Positions 19,474 through 32,163 of a DNA stretch of 64,000 nt are shown piece after piece. Below the pieces are notes generated by a model that saw nothing but the letters and a program-made list of their open reading frames with translations, ran no database searches and had not been told where the DNA came from. The translations under genes and the position numbers were made by a program. Source of the DNA: Lactuca virosa (lineage: Eukaryota; Streptophyta; Magnoliopsida; Asterales; Asteraceae); assembly GCA_928212115.1 (NCBI GenBank), contig CAKMRJ010005523.1, forward strand, positions 147,869,924-147,933,923. Reading direction: 5' to 3'. Numbering within the stretch: the first letter of the stretch is position 1; every line of letters begins with the position of its first letter.

Positions 19474-21539
19474 TGAAACATCCCAAAAATCATGACCAAA
19501 AAATTTCTTGTAAAAACAATACTAACCCATAGCATTAAGTCATTCAAATATATAAAAAGGGGTTATATGACAAATCAAAGTATCTTTTCCAAAACACTTA
19601 TTCATTTTATTAGAGTAAACATCCCAGGCTAAACTTCTTGTTGTGTGCCATGCAATCATCCCGAGCTCTTCATTCCGCTATCGGAAATACCTGAAACCAA
19701 AACTGAAAACCGTAAGCACGAAGCTTAGTGAGTTCTCCAACCTACCACATATCATACATATCTACTGATCCATACATGCCATACATAATTATGAGCACAT
19801 AACCACAAACTGGGCCCCCACCAGCTGCATTGGTCCTCGCCCGCTATCGGACCCCGTCCGTCATCAGGCCCCGCCTGGCATCAGGTCCCACCTGGCATCG
19901 AGCCCCGCCCGGTATACAGATCTGTTTCCTTTAGGCCCCGCCTGTCTCTGGGCCTCGCCCGCCATACACATACATACGATCAAATAACATACTGAAACAT
20001 ACATAAGCATTCCCTAACCATACCCTGCTCTAAGGCCTCGCCTAACTTGGGCCCCACCCCAGATCTGCTACTGAGGTAGTGGAACCCCGTCCACACTCCT
20101 ACTAGTAGTGAGATACGGGCCCTCGCACTAAACACCTCTGACTGCTAACCGGTGAGGAGACTCACCTCGCACTGCTAAAAACTCGCTGAACACCTCTGAC
20201 TGCTAACCGCCAACTTCTGAACCGCTGACCTTTCGGCTTCCCGAACTATCAATACCCAAAACAACATTTAGACCAATAATAATCCAAAAGTCAACCCTAG
20301 TCAAACTTGGTTAAAGTCAACGGTCAAAGTCAACTTCCAGTTTGACTTGACTCGCCGAGTTGTTCTGCCAACTCGCCGAGTCCATGCTCCTCAAGTCCCA
20401 AAACAACCCCGACTCCACTCGTCGAGTCTGGTGAGAACTCGACGAGTTCTCCTTCTTCTAACACTTCGGGACTATCTTCAACCGACTCGCCGAGTTCATC
20501 CTTGAACTCGTCGAGTTCATCAACATCGAATGAATATCTAGGCCATGACTCGCCGAGTTGTATGGCAACTCGTCGAGTCCATCTTCATAACTAAGAAGAT
20601 TGTCTTGGACTCGCCTAGTTCCTCTTCGAACTCGTCGAGTACTATGATCTTCATGTCCATTACGGATCCAGTCTGGTTGAATCCTTTACTGACCCCACTC
20701 ACTGATCTGAATCATAAACAGAAGGGTTTGGGTTTGCGACCCGACTCGCCGAGTCCATGGACTGACTCGTTGAGTCCACCTTGTGACATCTCTATTTTGC
20801 CGATTACAGTCCATTCCAACACCTTCAACCCATAGATCTGGACTTCTAATGCTAGCATTACACGTAAAGTTGCTAACTTTACGTGCATGCAAGGTGCTAT
20901 GGAGCTAAAACTCTTAATCCAAGCTAAAATGAAGGTCTAGGACATGGAATGGAGCCATAGCTGGATAAAGCTACCCACTCAGAGCTCCTCCAGCTCAGAA
21001 ATGCCCAGATCTGAAGTCCTTTTCGTCCTCAAAGGCTCAATACTGAGATTGGCCTTGGAAATGGACCAAAAGTTGGAAAATACAAGCTAGAAAGGGAATC
21101 TAGATGATTAACAGCCAAGGTATAAGCTTTATACCTTTAAATGATCTGCAATGCTACCCCAACTCTGGATCTATAGCTTCTTCTTGCACCACCAAGGTCC
21201 TTTTTCCTTCTCCAAGCTTCAATTCACTCTCAAGGCAAGAACTAGCTCAACAATGGAGTTGGGTGGCTAGGGTTTCGAGTTCTGGACAATAGGGGTCCCA
21301 AATGAAACCCTAGGGAGGAGAATAGGATGCTTAAATAGGGCACCAAGTCCCAAAATTTGGGTTTCCAAACCCATACCAGACTTGCCGAGTCCGTCTCCCC
21401 GACTCGTCGAGTCGGTCACTTAATCCGCGACACGGGGCACGCTCCGACTCGTTGAGTTCCACCTCAGACTCGACGAGTTGACCCCTTTGACTTAGGGTTT
21501 TTCTTTCCTTTCCGGGTCTTCTGGATTTTGGGTATTACA
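19474..21539 (-). repeat. TR-GAG-A right LTR (5' LTR)
   Basis: Minus-strand LTR from TGTAATACCC (21539) to GGGATGTTTCA (19474), 2066 bp. It keeps the U5 end missing in the left LTR and has lost part of the GC-rich array near 20110. Paired ACTCGNCGAGT words lie at 20345-20780 and 21380-21480. The primer site directly adjoins it, so it is the 5' LTR. Confidence 0.88.
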
Positions 21540-23340
21540 CTATAAGCCTTTAAACTAATATCATGGGCGTGTCTGTCTGTCGTGACTTCTCGCCAAGAAA
21601 AAAAATGAGAGACTTTGGGGATCGAGAAGGAGGAGCTGCAATTAGGCGTCGATCCAAGGTGGGAGAGAGGGTTGATAAGTCGATCAAGAAGGTGGAATAG
21701 ATTGGGATTCATCTTGTCAAGTTAAGGATCGAATCCCTCCTTTTTTCTTCTTCCTTTTTGGTTTTGTAACCCTAAATGAGAACACCATAGCTTTCAGCCA
21801 TGGCTGCTATTTCTCAGCCTCATATATCCCCAATAGGGTGGTCATAGGTGGTGCCCAATGGGGGTCGTTTTTGGTCCTTGTTGAAAAACAATCAAACCCT
21901 AGTTGATTGTTTTCCTAATCAGGCAACATACTTTCATTCTTCTCATAAAGTTACATGTTAAGGTCATGAATTGATGTTGGGTTTTTCATTTTGATTCAAG
22001 ATTATTTAGCTACTTTCAGGAAACCTTTTTTTAGGGTTTGAAGTCATTGAGTGACGACTTATTGGGTTACGATGTGAAATTAATCAAATAAGTCAAAGCC
22101 AGGAAATGAACATAAAATGCCAATTATGCCTCTGTTTTGTAAAAAAATATATAAAAATCACCGAGAGTCAAAATCTGGATCCATAAACTTTCAAAATTTA
22201 TAAATTGAGTCTACTTTGTCATTGTTTTTTTTCCTGTCTTGATGTTCGTCCTAACGAAGGCGAAACTGGTCGTTTACCCAGACTGGTCCAAAATGACCTG
22301 CAATGATATGCATTTTGTAAAATTCACTATAAATTGTAGAAATATCATAGAAATATGTGTAAGTAGTTCCTAAAAATTTATTGACCCGAACGTCATGATC
22401 ATCCCTTCATAATCTGTCTTGGATGGGTTAAGGGGGTAAAACAGGTATTGAACAGACTCCAGTTTTGTTGTAAAAAGAAAAAAATAAACGTTGGAATGTT
22501 TTAGTGAATTTAAGGACGAAACAGTGTTTGCTAACACTACAAAACATTAATATATGGAAGAAGGGAGTACGTTGATTCCTTATTTGGTGGTTATTTACGT
22601 ACGGCTTGAGGTAAGTTCCTCACTACATAACATTAAGGTTATATATGCTTACTATTAAATCGGGTGAGAATTAGGATATGTATCATTAATATTAGATGTT
22701 GATTATTAATTGTCGTGTTTATAAATGATTTTTCTGGGGTCGAAGGCCGACCGATTGACCGAAGGCCATCATGTCGAGTCAGACTGATCGAAGGCCATCG
22801 TGCCAAGTCATGGGATCGACGACGGAGATGATGAGTCCATGGACCGGAGGCAGTAATGTCGAGCCCTTATTGGGTGTTGCTTAGGATGTGTTCCTGAACA
22901 TACATGTATTATGTGATAATGTATGCTTATTTGTTACAAATGTTTGAATGATTGTCGATAGCATGTTAATTAGGAGTAAGGTATAATACTTTGATGCTAT
23001 GTTGTGATTTGAATTCACTAAGCTCTGTGCTTATCCTTTCCCTCTTAAATAAATGTTACAAGAAACGGAGGTACGAGTAATGGGAAAGGCAAAGATGGAC
23101 TATACACCAGGTGTGATTTAAAGATTGGATTTTTGTCAAGAATATTAATATTGAATTTTCTTATTACTATTTTTTTTGTTGTTGGTTTAACTTATAAACG
23201 GAATGATGTTTGAAATGATATTTTTGGAATAATGTTTTGGGTACTTAAAACTTAACGAAATTGCTTAAGTAAGGAGCTTTATAATAGTTACAAATTTTTA
23301 TTTAAAAGTACAAATTTATTGTAATTTTTGGGACGTCTCA
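21540..23340 (+). repeat. gypsy-like LTR, plus, probably truncated
   Basis: No protein. The right end (TTTTTGGGACGTCTCA, to 23340) and the upstream block CACTAAGCTCTGTGCTTA (about 23014-23031) match the layout of the 3' end of gypsy LTRs in this window. A GGTCGAAGGCCGACC-type repeat region is at about 22738-22865, the place where the other LTRs carry hairpin arrays. The left end is not defined and no internal region is attached, so it may be a solo or cut LTR. Confidence 0.55.
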
Positions 23341-24190
23341 CATATACACATCCTTTGTGAGTTTTCCGTTACAGAAATCGGTTTTCACATCCATTTTCCG
23401 TACTTCATAATCATAAAAAGCATCTTTGGCAAGAAATATCCTAATAGATTTAATCTTGGCTGCTAGAGAAAAGGTTTGCTCATAATCAATCCCTTAAGTT
23501 TGAGTTTAATCCTTCGCAGCCAGTATAGCCTTGAACGTCTGTACACTTCCATCCATATCAGTCTTCTTCTTGAAGATCTACTTACACCTAATGGTTTTAA
23601 TGCCAAGTGTATGATCAACCAAATTCCAAACTTGATTATCATACATGGACTAAATCTCGCTCTCCATTCTATATTTCCATTTCGTAGCCTCTGGGCCCGC
23701 AACCGTTTCCTTATAGTTGGATGGCTCATCTATACTAACCAGTAACTCATCGCTAATCAGCATGTCCCCTTCTATAGTAATATCGAAGCCATAAAACTCA
23801 GAAGGAAGACAAACTCTATTGGATTTGCAAAGATTAGGTAAAGATATGTCAGTTTCATCAATAGATGCATCGACCTCGTGTTTAGTGCTAATGTCAACTA
23901 TAGGTTCTTATTTGGTTGAATATTGAATCTCATCAAGATCAATTAAACTTCCACTAGCTTCTTTGGATATAAGCTCCATCTAAAGGAAGAAGCTCATTTG
24001 AGCTACAAACACCTTGTTCTCAGAAGGCTTGTAAAACACGTACCAAAATGACTTTTGCAGATAACTAACAAAGTAACACATCTCTGATATGGGTTCTATT
24101 TTGTCTTGGGTCTCGCAACGAACGAAGACCTCACAACCCCAGACTTTCACATGCGCTAGTGTGGGATGTTTTCCAATCCTCATTTTAGAG
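23341..24190 (-). pseudogene. copia RT/integrase fragment
   Basis: Minus-strand remnant of a Ty1/copia polyprotein. The segment at 23980-24183 reads LAHVKVWGCEVFVRCETQDKIEPISE...FYKPSENKVFVAQ, matching the integrase C-terminal block of copia-C (LDHIKIWGCEAFVRRESEDKLEPRSE...FYRPSDNVVFVAR). The segment at 23350-23730 corresponds to the start of RT and reads toward the MDVKTAFLNG block, here degraded. No frame longer than about 90 codons survives. It is cut at both ends. Confidence 0.75.
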
Positions 24191-25279
24191 GGATTTCGAG
24201 AGAGGTTGTGAGATAGCCAAATTCTAGTGTTTGATCAGTCAAAATTCGTTCATAAGGATCATCTATTTATGGGATAATTACTTGGTCACTAAGTAATTAT
24301 CCATAAGTTTAGTAATTATCCAAAAGATCTGATAATTATCCTCAAGATCTGACTTTCAGATCTTTACACTTTAGACCCCTTAAGTCTATAAGTTTATTAT
24401 TAATTAATTAAACTCTTAATTAATTAAAAAAAATTAGATCCCAATAAAAGTCTCTTGTCATTAGTTGATTATTTTTTTTCATTGCGTTTAACGCAAAAGG
24501 AACCTAAGATTAGTAGTAATATTAGCAACTGTTGTGACAATAGGTTTAGCAACTATTGTGACAATAGGTACTATCTTCCAACATAAACTCTACTCTAGAG
24601 AATCATTTTAAGAAATGGTTGTGTGATGGTACCATAGATCCACAATTTGACAAAAGAGTCAAATTTGTTCAAGTCGTGATTATCATGAGATTCAGATTAC
24701 GAGGAACCATCATGGTGGTCGACAAATCCAAAAAACACGTAGTGAGTTTTAAACAACTCTTGACACGCATCAAAATTAAGTCCATTAAGATTCAATGTCA
24801 ATGGTCAAATGAATAAACACTTTGATATTTTGCGATTCTAAAAGGATTTTCAAAAGAAGCTATGCCCAACGGCTAAGGTTAGTTCCACCGAAAGCAGGAG
24901 AAGAAAGAGAGGCAAGAAAAGACGAGAGATAGATGGAAAGAGATGACTTGATTAGCTCACATACAATGAAATTAGAATGAACTAATGTTTCTGATATAAT
25001 GGATTATTACAAACTAAATAACAAATACATATATGCGAAAGTGTAGAGATTATATAAACTAACAATGGGCCTATATTTATAATACAGTACACTAATACTT
25101 TCGACTATCATGTGGAAAGTACAATACCCAAAACCCAAATGGGATATAACAAGTTGTTATACTAAAAGAGAATACATTAATACCAAACATTAGACCATAG
25201 AAACTATATTGGATTAATATACATTTCATAACCCTCCAAATTTCAAAAAATCTAAAAAGCTTTGCAAACTACTTCACAA
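24191..25279. other. unassigned AT-rich stretch
   Basis: About 1.1 kb with no recognised protein. It holds a short direct repeat (TAGCAACTRTTGTGACAATA, about 24524-24567) and runs of TTAATTAATTAA near 24395-24425. A 65-codon plus-strand frame at 24619-24816 resembles nothing I know. It may be a decayed copia LTR or interior, given the fragment to its left. Confidence 0.4.
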
Positions 25280-25778
25280 TGTTAGAAATTCGGGATAAAA
25301 TAAGGCTTGGAATTCTGAGAATTGTGTAAAACACTTTCAGATTAAAGCATTTGGGTGGTACTCCCAATATTATTTAATTGGATAAGACTCAAAGAGACAA
25401 GAATTTAGAATGCTTTGATGATAGTTTCGTATGTACCAGAAAAATGAGACCAAAACCGACTTTATGATCTTTGTCTGAAAACTGTCATATGACAGTTTCA
25501 AACTGTCATAAAACTATAAAAACTGACATAAAACGGAAGTTTGGATAAGGGTCAAACAATGGTCAATTATCTGAAAATCCGATTTTCGACCCCAGCTAGG
25601 GGTTGCCGCCCCTTGGACCCCGCTCCCAGGGGCGCTGCCCCAGGACTCCCGTTCGTTTAGGGGCTTCGCTCCTAAATGACAGTGTACTTTGAAAACTTGA
25701 TCAAACTTAAACAAGTGTGTACTACACACCTTCCTTACTTGTTTAATATTTATCAAGATCACTTTTGGTCAACAAAGT
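25280..25778 (-). repeat. copia-B left LTR (3' LTR), cut
   Basis: Matches 35340 onward base for base with few changes, beginning TGTTAGAAATTCGGG and stopping at CAACAAAGT where the gypsy LTR starts at 25779. The remaining ~50 bp of the LTR (present at 35879-35921) are missing from the other side of the insert. It includes a GC-rich block at about 25590-25672. Confidence 0.87.
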
Positions 25779-27427
25779 TGTAACACCGTAATTTTTCAAA
25801 CAATTTTTCACATTTTTAAAAGCATACTTTCATTCATAGATGTTATAAAAATCTCATTGTATCACATATCAATCCGTAGAAACACATCCCAAGATCATAA
25901 TGTATAAAAACTCCTCATGTGTGTACTGATCATGCCGGCGCCTTCCCGCGATCCTCACGGGTACCAGAAACACATAACACAACACTGTAAGCATAAATGC
26001 TTAGTGAGTTCCCCAAAATATCACATATAAAACATATTATCCACTCGAGGCTATAACTCTGTGGGCCCACTGGCCCTAACTCTGTGAACCCTCTGGTCCT
26101 AACTCTGTGGACCCTCTGGTCCTAACTCTGTGGACCTTCCGGTCCTAACTCTGTAAACTCTGGAATACACACAGCATAGATCACATAGGAATAATGTAGT
26201 GCAACACATCACATACATAGCATACAAGATACTCTGTCACATAACTCTACTTACCACTCAAGGTAAAGTATAGTGAGAAGACTCACCTCGGGTAACTCGG
26301 TAAATCTCGAACTCGGTAAAATCTGGCCTAGCCCCCGCCTAATCACATGGAATAAGCACTCTAATCAATACAACCCTCAAGGCTAGAGTAATCCCTCTCT
26401 TAGTACTCTCAGAAGGGTAAAAGCCCATTTTACCCCTCTCATGGCTCAAAGACCCTAACATTGACCAAACCCTAAAAGTCAACAAAAGTCAATGGTCAAA
26501 CTTTGACCAGACTCGCCGAGTGCACTAGAGTGACTCGGCGAGTACATGCATGTCCTCTTCGCCCCTGGTCCTCACTTGACTCGCTGAGTCAACCCTATAC
26601 TCTACGGGTCGTCACAGGTCGCGAGTCGCGGGGCAACCCGACTCGACTCGTCGAGTCCCTTATGGGCTCGGCGAGTTCCTCCCATGAAAACTCTCAAAAG
26701 ATCTCTTGAGGTCAGATCTGCTTCACCAACCAGTAGATCCAACCTTCTAACACTCGAAAGTCACGTAAAGGTTCAAACTTTACGTTCATGCAATGCTTAT
26801 AAGATCAAAAATGAAGAAATAACCATTTAAATGGGGTTCTACTCTCAAGGCTCACATGAAAGCTCATAAAGTTGGAAGCTTGGGACCTTTTGGACCTCTC
26901 AAGGTCCAGATCTATCATCTATACCCAAAGGGACCTCATATGCTTCACAATCTAACTCAAAATTGTGCAAATGAAACCCTAGATTCAAGGAATCTATCAA
27001 ATACACGAAGTGGGAAGGAACTTGTACCTCAAAACGTGAATCTCAGTGTGAACAACACAGATCCACGCTCCACAATCAGCCTAGCTTGTTCTACTTCCTT
27101 CCTTCTTGCTAAAACACACAAGAAATGGTAAGTTAGCCTTCCTCTTGCACCACAAACGATCTCTCTGCTCTCTAGGGTTTCTCAGGGGTGAAGTGGACGC
27201 AAATGGAGGGCATAAAGGCCTTTAAATAGGGCTCAGGCCCTGAGATTTAGGGTTTCACTTTACAGCGCGGACTCGCCGAGTCCACGTATCGACTCGTCGA
27301 GTCCCTCATTAATCCAGACAAGAATTCGCGATCCTACTCGGCGAGTCTGAGCGCCTACTCGCCGAGTCACTCCCTAAAACTCAAGGTAAATACTTAAAAT
27401 AAGATACCTGGGAATCCGGATGTTACA
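25779..27427 (-). repeat. gypsy LTR in copia-B
   Basis: 1649-bp LTR. It has an array of GGACC-CTCT-GGTCC hairpins at about 26058-26155, ACTCGNCGAGT words at 26510-26680 and 27268-27370, and a CTATTTAAA box (minus strand, near 27224-27232). Confidence 0.88.
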
Positions 27428-29088
27428 ATTCTCCCCCACTAGAATCAGACTTCGCCCTCGAAGTCTTGCTCAGCAAACAACTCTGGATGCTGCTCCTGCA
27501 TCTCCAACTCCGGCTCCCAAGTCAGCTCGGACCCTCTCCGATGTTGCCACTGGACCTGCACCAGGGGCACCCCCTTGTTCCTCAGAACCTTGATCTTCCG
27601 ATACCGGATCGCGATTGGTCTTTCAGCATAATTCAGGCTCGCATCTACCTGAATGTCCTCCAATGGCACCACCGCCGACTCGTCGGCTATACACTTCCTC
27701 AACTGCGACACGTGGAAGGTATCATGAATCTGGCTCAACTCCGCAGGTAGCTCCAAACGATATGCTACCCTGCCTACCCTCGCGGTCACCCTGAATGGAC
27801 CAATATACCGGGGCCCCAGCTTGCCCCTCTTCCTGAATCGGATCACTCCTTTCCAAGGAGATACTTTCAGGAGCACGAAGTCTCCCACCTGAAACTCGAG
27901 CTCGGATCGTCGCCTATTCGCATAATTCTTCTGGCGACTCTGAGCTGTCAACAACCTCTGCCTGACCTGCTGTATCTGCTCTGTCGTCTGGAGCACTAAC
28001 TCAGTGCTACCTAACACTCGCTGCCCGACCTCTCCCCAGCAGATGGGAGTCCGACACCTCCTCCCATACAACAACTCAAAGGGAGGCATACCAATACTCG
28101 AATGGTGGCTGTTGTTATAAGAAAACTCAGCCAACGGCAGATACGTGTCCCAACTTCCCCCGAAGTCCAACACACATGCTCGGAGCATGTCCTCGAGCGT
28201 TTGAATCGTCCGCTCACTCTGCCCGTCCGTCTGTGGGTGGTAAGCAATACTGAAATGCAGCCTCATACCCAACTCCTCATGGAACTTCTTGCAGAACCTG
28301 GAAGTGAAACGTACATCTCGGTCTTACATAATTGAGATCGGTACTCCATGCCGCGATACCGCCTCCCGCACATACAACTCTGCCAATCTCTCTGCAGAAG
28401 AGCTCTCACTGATAGCAAGGAAGTGAGCGCTCTTCGTCAGCCGGTCGACAATCACCCAAATCGCATCGACACCCCTCGCGGTCCTTGGCAATTTGGTGAT
28501 AAAATCCATGGAAATCTATTCCCACTTCCACTGGGGAACCTCAAGTGGCTGCAACTTGCCGTGCGGACGCTGGTGCTCAGCCTTAACCCTGCGACAGGTC
28601 AAGCACCTCTCAACAAACCATGCTACATCCCTCTTCATACAGGGCCACCAGTAATCTTTCTTCAGATCCAAATACATCTTAGTGGCCCCGGGATGGATCG
28701 AGAACCTCAATCGGTGCGCCTCCTTCATCAAAGTGGTGCGCGTCCCGCCTGCATACGGCACCCAAATCCGACCCTGAAAGGTCATAAGCCCACGGCTATT
28801 GGTAACGAACTCAGGTACCTGTCCAATCACCCGCTCTCTCTTGCGGTTCTCCGGTCTCACGGCCTCTGCCTGGGCCTCCCGAATGGCGTCCAACACCGGA
28901 GTCATCACTGTCAATCTCAAACAAACATCTCGTATCGGGGCACTCTCCGCCCTGCGACTCAGGGCATCAGCTACAACATTAGCTTTGCCCAGGTGGTACA
29001 GGATCTCACAATCGTAATCCTTTACCACGTCCAACCATCTCCTCTGGCGCATATTCAGATTGGGCTGATCCATCAAATACTTCAAACT
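27428..29088 (-). pseudogene. pol: gypsy RNase H end, integrase, chromodomain
   Basis: Minus-strand 3' pol. From 29085: YLMDQPNLNMRQRRWLDVVKDYDCEILYH and VVADALSRR (RNase H end), HPGATKMYLDLKKDYWWPCMKRD and CRRVKAEHQ (zinc-binding part), MDFITKLPRTARG, DRDV..., YHPQTDGQSERTIQTLEDML (DDE core), the VGDFVLLKVSPWKGVIRFRKRGKLGPRYIGP region and the chromodomain ending in DFEGEV at 27445. Two nonsense codons (near 28516, after WKWE, and near 28325, after PISIM) block it; gypsy-C has Gln and Ser there. The frame is otherwise clean over long stretches, so decay is recent. Confidence 0.92.
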
Positions 29089-29556
29089 GATGCGTAAATG
29101 AATTATCGTGACGATTGAATTTCACCTTAGTATATTACACAATCCAAATATTCGAATATCAGGGTGTCACTAAGGATTGAACCCTTTCTATCCATAGTGA
29201 ATACATGAAGATAATACACACAACATTTTACATTCTCATAAGTTCTAACTTGAAACTATATTTTACTAGCTTGTGTCCCATCCTTCAATAAGCATATCAA
29301 AGCCAAGTCCTAACTTCTTGAAGCAGCTAAACTTCATGCTTATATAGGTAGTCCTTTTATTCTTGCACCTGCAAATACAGTTTTTCAAAAGAACTATTAA
29401 GAATATAAATTCAACCTCCTTTACTTACAGCACTGAACACATACCTTGGGATGATGATAATAATGTGTTCCAATCTTCAAATATCAAGCTTTCCACATTG
29501 AATTCAACATCTAATATCACATTAGATGGGAATTGGGTATCTCAATATAAAAGATT
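29089..29556 (-). other. copia-B 3' non-coding part
   Basis: About 470 bp between the deletion junction at 29088/29089 and the end of the RNase H frame. No protein and no polypurine tract is visible, consistent with loss of the LTR-proximal part. Confidence 0.55.
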
Positions 29557-31159
29557 TTAAGTGGACTTTAAAGCAATCCCTACAGCCGCCTTGTGCACAA
29601 GATCTCTTGCTAACCCTTTGGTTAGATGATCGGCTAAATTCAACTGAGTTCTTACAAACTCCACAGATATCACACCAGTCATGATGAGCTCACGAATCAT
29701 GCTATGTCTAACACCTAAATGTCTAGACTTTCCATTGTACACTTGACTATAAGCCTTAGCCAAGGTTGCAGCACTATCACATCTGATAGAAATGGTAGAT
29801 ATCGGTTTGGGCCATAATGGAATTTCATAAATCAAATTCGTTAGCCACTCAGCTTCTTTACCAGTAGCAGACAATGCAAACAAACTCAGACTCCATGGTT
29901 GAGTTAGTAATACAAGTTTGTTTCTTAGATGCCCAAGAAATGGAACCTCCTCCAAGAAGAAACACCCAACCACTTGTAGATGAGTGATCCTCTAAGTTGT
30001 TAATACAGCTGGCATCTGAATAACCTTCCAAAACAGAAGGATATCCACTATAAGTTAAACCATAATTCATGGTCCCTTTCAAGTACTTGAATACTCTACT
30101 CACAGCTTGCCAATGATGTGAGCTAGGATTACTAGTATATTTACTAATCCTTCCCACAGCATATGCTATATCAGGCCTAGTACTAATCATGGCATACATT
30201 AGACAACCAATAGCCCTTGAGTATTCTAGTTGAGACACTGGAGATCCTTTATTAGGTAAAAGCTTAAGACTAGGATCTATAGGAGTGCTAACAGGAGAAC
30301 GATTCTCAAAGTTAAACTTTTTCAATATCTTCTCAATATAATGAGATTGAGAAATTGAAATCCCATTGTTTCCTTTTCTAATTCTTATACCAAGAATTAC
30401 CTCAGCCTCCCCCATGTCTTTCATATCAAAACTAGATAATAAGAATTTCTTGGTTTTATCAACTTCTTCTAAATCAGTACCAAAAATCAACATATCATCT
30501 ACATATAAGCAAATCATGACTCCTTTACCAGAAGTATCAAATTTGCTATATACACACTTGTCAGCTTGGTTTAATGCAAAACCATTAGACAAGACAACAT
30601 CATTAAACTTTTGATGCCATTGTTTTGGTGCTTGTTTGAAACCATATAATGATTTCTTCAACTTGCACACTTTGTGTTCATTTCCAGGAATCACAAACCC
30701 TTCAGGTTGTTTCATGTATATTTCCTCATCCAAGTCACCATTCAAGAATGCAGTTTTCACATCCATTTGGTGAATCACAAGATTATGTATAGCTGGAAGA
30801 GCTAATAATAATCTAATAGTAGAAATTCTGGAAACAGGAGCATAAGTATCAAAGAAATCAATGCCTTCCTTTTGTCTAAAGCCTTGGATAACCAATCTGG
30901 CTTTATACTTATCAATTTTGCCATCCACCTTCATTTTTCTTTTACGAATCCATTTACATCCTAATGCCTTTTTAACCAGGAGGTAAATCAGCCAATACCC
31001 AAGTATTGTTATGCATGATAGAATCAATCTCATCATGAATTGCCTCTTTCCAGAAATGAACATCCCTAGAAGCCATAGCTTCACTGAAAGTCTTTGGATC
31101 CTCTTCAATATTAAAACAATATTGATGTTGAGAAATAGTCTCATTCCTTGTTCCTTCAA
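29557..31159 (-). pseudogene. pol (RT-RH): copia-B reverse transcriptase-RNase H
   Basis: Reverse transcriptase and RNase H of a Ty1/copia element. A long open frame at 29858-31159 carries the RT blocks YKARLVIQGFRQKEGIDF, HQMDVKTAFLNGDLDEEIYM, KKSLYGFKQAPKQWHQ, the catalytic box ICLYVDDMLIFGTD, and then RNase H from GYSDASCINNLEDHSSTSGW to TMESEF. A frameshift near 29870 moves the rest (ATGKEAEWLTNLIYE, CDSAATLAKA, YNGKSRHLGVRHSMIRELI, NLADHLTKGLARDLV) to 29557-29973. It starts with another frameshift relative to the integrase frame. Catalytic Asp pair is intact. The copy is broken by frame changes only. Confidence 0.93.
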
Positions 31160-32163
31160 CTAAATATAGTTGAAAATCATATCCAAAAGACTTAGCTTTT
31201 CTAGCTTTGGTGCTTTTCCTAGGTTCAGGTACAAAACTTGCAACATCAGAAACATCTTCAGCTTGAGTAGCACTCTTGCTAGAAGATTGATGAATCATGT
31301 CCCTTGGTCTAGGTATAGATGTAAATCTTTCTTCATCAAGGATAGCATCTCTTGACTCTATCACTGTGTTTACAGACACAGAGTCATTAGATTCTAAAAC
31401 ATAGAATCTATATGATTTGGAATGCTCAGCATATCCAATAAAGATACAATCTATACCTCTCTCACCCAACGTTTTCCTTTTGGGTTCAGTGAGCCTTACA
31501 ACTGCTCTACAACCCCAAACTTTGAGATAACTCAAATTTGGTACATTTTTACACCAAAGTTCATAAGGAGTATTCTTACTCCTATTATTTGGAGTTCTAT
31601 TTAAGATGTAACATGCAGTTAACATTGCCTCACCCCAAAACCCTTCACTTAAACCAGAATATGAAAACATGGAATTAACCATTTCTTTCAAAGTCCTATT
31701 CTTCCTTTCAGCTACACCATTTTGTTGTGGTGTATATGGAGCTGTGGTTTGATGTATTATTCCAGTTGATTCAAAATAAACTGGATCATAATACTCACCA
31801 CCCCCTATCAGTACACAATACTTTTATTAATTCATTTTTATGAAGCTCAACTTGTTGTTTATAAATTTTAACTTTATCAAGTGCTTCATCCTTAGAATGT
31901 TGCAAATAGATATAACAATATCTAGATGTATCATCAATAAAAGTAACAACATACTTCTTGTTTCCAATGGAAGGTGTTGCATGGAAATCACATAAATCAC
32001 TATGTATAAGATCCAACACCTTGCTTTCCCTAACAACATCTTTAAAAGGTTGTCTAGTGATTTTAGTTAGCATGCATGTTTTACATTTTTCATTATTTTG
32101 CATATCAAAATCAGGAATTAAACTCATTTTAAACATGTCTTTTAATCTCTTGTAATGAATGTG
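30972..32163 (-). pseudogene. pol (INT): copia-B integrase, split by solo LTR
   Basis: Integrase of copia-B. The pre-integrase zinc finger (HYKRLKDMFKMS...CKTCMLTKITRQPF) is at 31990-32150. The DDE core shows HSDLCDF, then LCTDRG, after which a frameshift near 31800 interrupts the frame. The catalytic Glu region (NGVAERKNRTL-type) lies at about 31690-31740, followed by SGLSEGFWGEAMLTACYILNRTPN, PYELWCKNVPNLSYLKVWGC and KTLGERGIDCIFIGYAEHSKSYRFY. The N-terminal end is cut at 32163 by the inserted LTR, and the rest of the finger (HARLGHI) resumes at 33905. Confidence 0.9.

Larger units (their letters stand above)
25779..29088 (-). mobile_element. truncated gypsy element, minus strand
   Basis: Carries a 3' LTR (25779-27427, TGTAACACCG ... 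GGATGTTACA on the + strand), a polypurine tract (minus strand, 27428-27440) and the 3' part of pol as far as RNase H. It ends abruptly at 29088 inside the RNase H block KYLMDQPNLN. The 5' two-thirds and the 5' LTR are gone. The LTR is related to, but clearly diverged from, that of gypsy-C. It landed in the copia-B LTR, so it is younger than copia-B. Confidence 0.88.

Noticed and set aside
7135..20835. Similar frames at 7135-7497 and 20545-20835 (and 7661-7849 / 21104-21292)
   Set aside because: They are duplicated only because they lie in the two TR-GAG-A LTRs. Composition is that of the repeat, with no protein similarity.
5949..21544. A target-site duplication for TR-GAG-A
   Set aside because: AGCGC on the left and CTATA on the right do not match.
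24619..24816. 65-codon plus-strand frame
   Set aside because: No similarity recognised, and it lies in decayed repeat sequence.
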